Shown piece by piece: positions 13,443-17,534 of a stretch of 17,534 bases of DNA (positions within the stretch are counted from its first letter, which is position 1; every line of letters begins with the position of its first letter). The notes under the pieces are model-generated. The model made no database searches. It saw nothing but the letters and a program-made list of their open reading frames with translations, and was not told the origin of the DNA. Source of the DNA: an uncultured Clostridia bacterium (GTDB lineage: Bacteria; Bacillota; Clostridia; Oscillospirales; Acutalibacteraceae). The translations under genes and the position numbers were made by a program. The stretch is taken from NCBI GenBank assembly GCA_905236975.1, contig CAJOQU010000030.1:1-17534 (forward strand), read 5' to 3'.

Positions 13443-13703
13443 ATGAGGGCTACCGGTATTGTAAGATCGGTCGACAAAATGGGACGTGTGGTGATTCCCA
13501 AAGAGATTCGCAAGCAGTTAAAGGTCGAAAATGATGTTGACAGCTTTGAAATCTTTATGGAAAACGATCAGGTTATTTTGAAAAAGTACCGCCCGACCTG
13601 TATCTTTTGCGACTCTTTATTAGACAGTGTGGCTTATGAAGGATACACGGTATGCAAAAGCTGCATTGAAAAGCTGTATGAGCTGCGGGATACCGCGGAA
13701 TAA
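13443..13703 (+). CDS. AbrB/SpoVT-fold regulator with C-terminal zinc ribbon
   Basis: An 86-residue protein. Residues 1-48 are the swapped-hairpin AbrB DNA-binding domain: GIVRSVDKMGRVVIPKEIRK and FEIFMENDQVILKKY. A short tail carries Cys53-x2-Cys56 and Cys71-x2-Cys74, a four-cysteine zinc ribbon. AbrB-type proteins are transition-state regulators in Firmicutes and act as dimers or tetramers; the ribbon variant is frequent in Clostridia. ATG 13443 has a perfect GGAGG (13430-13434) eight bases ahead. A strong terminator follows 20 bases after the stop, closing the XRE-ung-AbrB unit. Target genes are unknown. Confidence 0.9.
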   Translation: MRATGIVRSVDKMGRVVIPKEIRKQLKVENDVDSFEIFMENDQVILKKYRPTCIFCDSLLDSVAYEGYTVCKSCIEKLYELRDTAE

Positions 13704-13722
13704 CAAAACCAATCGTGAAAAG

Positions 13723-13758
13723 CACTTTCGACCGCAGTTGGCCGAAAGTGTTTTTTTT
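13723..13758 (+). terminator. Rho-independent terminator after the AbrB-type gene
   Basis: CACTTTCG (13723-13730) and CGAAAGTG (13743-13750) followed by eight T. On the - strand the same stem is followed by CTTTTC, so it may also help stop asnB transcripts. Confidence 0.85.
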
Positions 13759-13830
13759 ATTATCACGGAAAGTCTGATTCCGCCGCACATGTCGGCAGAA
13801 AAACCCAAATACAAGTTTATCGACAGACTG

Positions 13831-13859
13831 AGGCCGGGAGGATGTTCCCGGCCTTTTTT
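13831..13859 (+). terminator. Second terminator, sharing its T tract with the asnB stop
   Basis: AGGCCGGGA (13831-13839) and TCCCGGCCT (13846-13854), six-base loop, then a T run to 13859. The T run ends in the complement of the asnB stop codon (13858-13860). It backs up the first terminator in the + direction. Confidence 0.8.
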
Positions 13860-15690
13860 ATGCAAAGTATTGCTGATGCCAAATCAGGAAGGTATAGACC
13901 GTCCAAATTTTGCGGCTGTTATCGGCCTTGCCGGCCTTATGCGCATCCAGCAGGGCGACAAGTTTTTCGGTCACAAAAAATTGTTCGGCACGACCGCTTG
14001 TAAACATTTCTTTGACTTTGTTGTAATATTGTTCTTCCTTCAGCCACACCCGAATGGGAACAGGGAAACCCAATTTATCTTTTTCGGCGGTGCGGCGGGG
14101 CAGCGTACGTTCAGCCGCCTTGCGCAGCGCTAATTTGGTCGTTTTGGTGTTGACCCGGCAGGAAAGCGGAATGGTCTCGGCCAGTTCCATCACCTTTTTA
14201 TCCAAAAACGGCACGCGCAATTCCAAAGAATTGGCCATGCTGGTTTTATCGGCTTTTAATAGGATATCGCCCATCAGCCACATATGAATATCCAGATACT
14301 GCATTTTGGTGATATCATCTTTATCCGCCACTTCGCGGTAATACTTTGCGCACAGCGTCTGCGGGGTGGCCGCGTGTTTGGCGGTTTCACTTTTTAACAG
14401 GGCGTTGCGTTCTTTCACGCTGAAAATAGAGGCGTTGCCGATAAAACGCTCTTCAATGGTTTTGCCACGACGCACCAAATAATTGATGCCGTGTTTTTGC
14501 GGCAAATACGAGCAGATTTTGCCGATGAACCGGCGAATGGCAAAGGGCAGCTTATCGTACGCCGTAACGGTGATGGGTTCTTGGTAAATGCGGTAGCCGC
14601 CGAACAGCTCGTCCGCACCCTCGCCCGACATGACCACTTTGACATGCTCGCTGGCAAGTCGGCTTACAAAATACAGTGCAATGGCGGCCGGGTCTGCCAG
14701 CGGTTCATCCATGTGGTACTGAATATTCGGAAATTCACCCCAGTATTCCTCGGGGGTGATGATCTTGGAAATATTTTCGACCCCGATGGTATCGGCAAAT
14801 TCTTTGGCAAAATGAATTTCGTTATAGCGGTCGCCGTCGGGGCTTTCAAAGCCGACGGTGAAGGTCTTGTCCACCTGCGCGGCCTCGGCAATATAGCTGG
14901 AATCAATACCGCTGGACAGGAACGAGCCGACCTCTACATCGGCGATTTTATGCGCCTTGACCGATTCCCGCACCGCTTTATCGGTCAGGTCGGCAAAATA
15001 GTCGAGCACCCCGGTCTGTTCGGAAAAATCGGGGCGGAAATAGCGCGTTTTTTCAAGCTTGCCGTCACGGAAGGTGAAAAAATGGGCGGGCGGCAGTTTA
15101 AAGACATTTTTAAAAAAGGTTTCTTCGGTGGGGGAATACTGGAAGGAAAGGTAATGCGCCAACGCTTCTTCGTTCAGCTCTTTTTTGAAATTGGGGTGAT
15201 CCAAAAAGGACTTAATCTCAGAGCCAAACAAAAAGCTGTCGCCCATGAAGGTGTAGTAGAACGGCTTGATGCCAAACATATCACGCGCTCCGAAAAGCGA
15301 ATGATCCCTGCGGTCAAAAATGACAAAGGCAAACATGCCGCGAAGGCGGGGAACCATGTCGGCGCCCCATTCCTCATACCCGTGCAGAAGCACCTCGCTG
15401 TCTGACCGGTTGGCAAAAGTATGGCCTTTTTCGATCAATTCTTCCCGCAGTTCCTGAAAATTATAGATTTCGCCATTGAAGACCAGCACCAGCGATTTAT
15501 CTTCATTGAACATGGGCTGATCGCCCTCTTTCAGATCGATGATGCTTAACCGGCGAAATCCCAGCGCAATGTCATGATCGACAAATTGTCCCGCCGCGTC
15601 AGGACCGCGATGGATGATGCGATCCATCATCAGCGCTAAGATGGTGCCATCGTCCCCGATGGTGTTGGTAAATCCTGTAAAACCACACAT
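13858..15690 (-). CDS. asnB: Asparagine synthetase, glutamine-hydrolysing
   Basis: A 610-residue two-domain enzyme that makes asparagine from aspartate, glutamine and ATP. After removal of Met the N-terminal Cys2 (MCGFTGF) is the glutaminase nucleophile; RGPD (28-31) and FNGEIYN (71-77) are typical of the Ntn glutaminase. The synthetase domain has the PP-loop SSGIDSS (259-265), the segment VVMSGEGADELFGGY and the late VPFLDKKVMELA. ATG 15690 is right because Cys must follow Met, and GAGGTG (15697-15702) is six bases upstream; the GTG three codons earlier is not used. A TATAAT lies at 15708-15703, too close to the SD to be the main -10, so the promoter is unclear. The length matches AsnB (about 610) rather than AsnA. 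The product could also modify cell-wall precursors in some AsnB relatives, but nothing here suggests that. Confidence 0.94.
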   Translation of the reverse strand: MCGFTGFTNTIGDDGTILALMMDRIIHRGPDAAGQFVDHDIALGFRRLSIIDLKEGDQPMFNEDKSLVLVFNGEIYNFQELREELIEKGHTFANRSDSEVLLHGYEEWGADMVPRLRGMFAFVIFDRRDHSLFGARDMFGIKPFYYTFMGDSFLFGSEIKSFLDHPNFKKELNEEALAHYLSFQYSPTEETFFKNVFKLPPAHFFTFRDGKLEKTRYFRPDFSEQTGVLDYFADLTDKAVRESVKAHKIADVEVGSFLSSGIDSSYIAEAAQVDKTFTVGFESPDGDRYNEIHFAKEFADTIGVENISKIITPEEYWGEFPNIQYHMDEPLADPAAIALYFVSRLASEHVKVVMSGEGADELFGGYRIYQEPITVTAYDKLPFAIRRFIGKICSYLPQKHGINYLVRRGKTIEERFIGNASIFSVKERNALLKSETAKHAATPQTLCAKYYREVADKDDITKMQYLDIHMWLMGDILLKADKTSMANSLELRVPFLDKKVMELAETIPLSCRVNTKTTKLALRKAAERTLPRRTAEKDKLGFPVPIRVWLKEEQYYNKVKEMFTSGRAEQFFVTEKLVALLDAHKAGKADNSRKIWTVYTFLIWHQQYFA

Positions 15691-15736
15691 GGTCGTCACC
15701 TCATTATAGTATACACAAAACCGTATGATAATCGTA

Positions 15737-16381
15737 TTAAATAAAAGGGTTGCCGTCGCCGTCTAAAAGCAGGTGTCGTTCCACCCGGTAGAATACGGGT
15801 GACCTGCCGGACTGCTCAAAAAACGCATTCATGACAAGGGTAGGATTGACATTGTTTTCATTCCCGGCGGACAGCGTAAGAGTAACCAAACCGTCGCGCA
15901 CTTCGGATTTTCGGATCAGCGGCGCCAAATCCAACTCCCGCAGTTTGCCTTTTTTGCCCTTTTTGGTTACGAGAATGCTTTCCCGCATTAAAAACTGCCG
16001 TAGATCATCGAAAAAAGTCGGGTCAATCTCTTCAAACAAAAGGCGGTATTCGGCAAAGGCAATGTCCTTAGTCTCGTGCACCGGCGCGGCCGCGCGCAAA
16101 AATGTGAGCCCGGGAACAGAGGCGGCCGAAAGGCGGCGGATCAGCTCGTCCGGCGGAAAGGCGTCGTCGGTCAGGCGGATATCCATGACCTCGTAAAACC
16201 CCTCAAACCCCAATGACAGCGGTACGGCGTAATTGATGTAGATATGCCGGTTAAAGCCCTCGGTGTACCAAACCGGCAGACCCGATCGCCGGATAATGCG
16301 GGGAATCAAGCGGTTCATATCCAGGTGGGAAACGAATTTCATGCGCCCGGTTTTGGTGTAAAAGATTCTAACGTTTTTCAA
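15737..16381 (-). CDS. DUF2344 / radical-SAM-linked protein (TIGR03936-like)
   Basis: A 214-residue protein starting at TTG 16381, supported by AAGGAG (16388-16393) six bases ahead. The first residues KNVRIFYTKTGRMKFVSHLDMNRLIPRIIRRSGLP and the following EGFNRHIYINYAVPLSLGFEG (shown here in two parts) are the hallmark of this family, which is encoded next to, or fused with, the TIGR03960-type radical SAM protein. It overlaps that gene by 14 bases, so translation is coupled. The frame is open to 16477, but that lies inside the neighbour and lacks an SD. The function of the family is unknown; a role in RNA or ribosome-linked modification has been suggested by its neighbours in other Clostridia (rne/rng, rplU), which are outside this window. 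asnB begins 47 bases after its stop. Confidence 0.85.
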   Translation of the reverse strand: MKNVRIFYTKTGRMKFVSHLDMNRLIPRIIRRSGLPVWYTEGFNRHIYINYAVPLSLGFEGFYEVMDIRLTDDAFPPDELIRRLSAASVPGLTFLRAAAPVHETKDIAFAEYRLLFEEIDPTFFDDLRQFLMRESILVTKKGKKGKLRELDLAPLIRKSEVRDGLVTLTLSAGNENNVNPTLVMNAFFEQSGRSPVFYRVERHLLLDGDGNPFI

Positions 16382-17534
16382 AACAAACTCCTTTTCCAAA
16401 GCAGGAGGCGCCGCACCCCGCGCATTGTTCACGGCAGTTGGGCGTGGTAACAGCCCGGTGTGCCAGTTTGTTTTCACGGATCAAAAATTGCTTGGTTATG
16501 CCGTAATCCAAGTGATCCCACGGCATGATCTCGTCAAAATCACGGGTGCGTTCGGTGTAAAAGGTCGGCTCAAGCCCGCATTCCGCAAAGGCGGAAAGCC
16601 ATTTTTCAAGATCAAAGCATTCATTCCAGCTGTCAAAATGACAACCTTTTCGAAAAGCGGATTCCAGCACCCGGCCGAGCCGCCGGTCGCCGCGGGCGAA
16701 CGCGCCCTCCAAAAAGCTGGTGGAGGAATCGTGCCAACTGATATTGACCTTGCGGGAGGTATTGGCATATTTCAACACCTTTTGCCGCCGCTCCATTTCC
16801 TCTTTGCTGATCTGCGGTTCAAACTGGAAGGGGGTAAAGGGCTTCGGCACAAAGGTGGAAACGCTGATCGAGACCGAGACCGAGCGGCCTTTGGGGCGAT
16901 TTTCGGTATGGTAATACAGATCAACGATTTTTTGCCCCAAATCGGCAATACCGGCTAAATCCTCATCGGTTTCTGTGGGGAGTCCCAGCATAAAATAAAG
17001 CTTGACCGCTGTGTAGCCGCCCTCGAACGCGGTGCGGCAGGTGCGGAAGATCTCCTCCTCCGTCACATTTTTATTGATAACGTCCCGCAGGCGTTGGGTG
17101 CCGGCCTCGGGCGCGAAGGTCAACCCGCTTTTACGGACATGGTTGATTCTTTCAAGCAATTCTTTGGAGAAGTTGTCCACCCGCAGAGACGGCAGGGAAA
17201 GACTGACGCCGTTTGGCTCGCTCCAAGTGAGCATTTGATCAAGGAGCGGTTCTAATTGGGTATAGTCACTGGTGCTGAGTGAAGAAAGGGAAATTTCGTC
17301 ATACCCGGTGTTGTCGCACAGTGCTTTGGCCTGTGCGTTAACGGTCTCGGCGCTTTTTTCGCGCACGGGGCGGTATAAAAAACCGGCTTGGCAAAAGCGG
17401 CAGCCGCGTATACAGCCGCGAAAGATTTCCTGTACGGCGCGGTCATGCACGATCTCAATAAACGGCACGACAAAGCGGTCGGGGTAAAACAGCTTGTCCA
17501 AATCTCGGATGATGCGTTTTCGCACGGTGGCGGG
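16368..17534 (-). CDS. Radical SAM protein, TIGR03960-like (5' partial)
   Basis: C-terminal 388 residues of a radical SAM enzyme; the frame runs open through the window end, and the N-terminal part (usually a B12-binding-like domain of about 200 residues) is missing. The [4Fe-4S] motif Cys-x3-Cys-x2-Cys is in GCIRGCRFCQAG. Further on are SLSSLSTSDY, LPSLRVDNF, TFAPEAGTQRLRDVINKN, YFMLGLPTETDED and SISVSTFVPKPFTPFQ, all typical of the family. The C-terminus holds a second cysteine cluster (CREQCAGCGASCFGKGVC), possibly a second iron-sulphur site. The GTG at 17525 is internal. It overlaps the DUF2344 gene, its constant partner. The substrate is unknown. Confidence 0.88.
   Translation of the reverse strand, partial: PATVRKRIIRDLDKLFYPDRFVVPFIEIVHDRAVQEIFRGCIRGCRFCQAGFLYRPVREKSAETVNAQAKALCDNTGYDEISLSSLSTSDYTQLEPLLDQMLTWSEPNGVSLSLPSLRVDNFSKELLERINHVRKSGLTFAPEAGTQRLRDVINKNVTEEEIFRTCRTAFEGGYTAVKLYFMLGLPTETDEDLAGIADLGQKIVDLYYHTENRPKGRSVSVSISVSTFVPKPFTPFQFEPQISKEEMERRQKVLKYANTSRKVNISWHDSSTSFLEGAFARGDRRLGRVLESAFRKGCHFDSWNECFDLEKWLSAFAECGLEPTFYTERTRDFDEIMPWDHLDYGITKQFLIRENKLAHRAVTTPNCREQCAGCGASCFGKGVCFEKR

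Noticed and set aside
14491..15405. 304-codon + frame opposite asnB
   Set aside because: Shadow of asnB in GC-richer DNA; no SD or recognisable motif.
16382..16477. N-terminal extension of the DUF2344 protein
   Set aside because: Lies within the radical SAM gene; family similarity begins at KNVRIFYTK and an SD precedes TTG 16381.
1..17534. CRISPR array or riboswitch
   Set aside because: No regularly spaced identical repeats, and none of the leader regions shows a riboswitch core I can recognise.

Overview
The window looks like chromosome of a spore-forming, low-to-mid GC anaerobic Firmicute of the Clostridia, most likely Oscillospiraceae/Ruminococcaceae-like. The grounds are both dipicolinate synthase subunits (DpaA, DpaB), a FeoB-type iron transporter, the paired radical-SAM/DUF2344 genes usual in Clostridia, strong GGAGG ribosome sites and U-tract terminators. 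No rRNA, tRNA or CRISPR array was seen.

Region 1 (about 1-8008) is foreign DNA: the right-hand part of an integrative element. It starts inside a SNF2-family helicase gene, followed by a SWIM zinc-finger gene and a small acidic protein gene (three tightly packed + strand genes). An AT-rich stretch with inverted repeats and a near-consensus promoter leads into a two-gene cassette: an OLD/RloA-like AAA ATPase overlapping a TOPRIM-nuclease-like (RloB/AbiLii-like) protein, which is a probable phage-defence module. The cassette lies between imperfect direct repeats near 2485-2523 and 4988-5023. Next come a structured non-coding stretch, a small sigma-70-region-4-like protein whose start sits behind an SD-masking hairpin and an eight-T tract, a densely palindromic block (5760-6030, possibly oriT or ncRNA), a 48-codon ORF, and a large serine recombinase (TnpX-like) with its own consensus promoter.

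The recombinase gene ends a few bases from a junction at about 8005-8011. There the - strand feoB gene is cut inside the conserved CMG(F) motif, leaving 434 native codons. The rest of feoB is not in the window, so the foreign DNA should continue beyond position 1.

Region 2 (8009-12095, - strand) is the native chromosome: cca, then dpaA-dpaB (spore dipicolinic acid synthesis), then the broken feoB. Two copies of a CAGCGCCAT palindrome with a hairpin between them lie between cca and dpaA.

Region 3 (12120-13860, + strand) holds a membrane-anchored XRE regulator with a perfect sigma-A promoter placed so that its mRNA should be leaderless, then ung and an AbrB-fold regulator with a zinc ribbon, ended by two terminators. 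Region 4 (13858-17534, - strand) holds asnB-type asparagine synthetase, a DUF2344 gene and a radical SAM gene cut by the window end.
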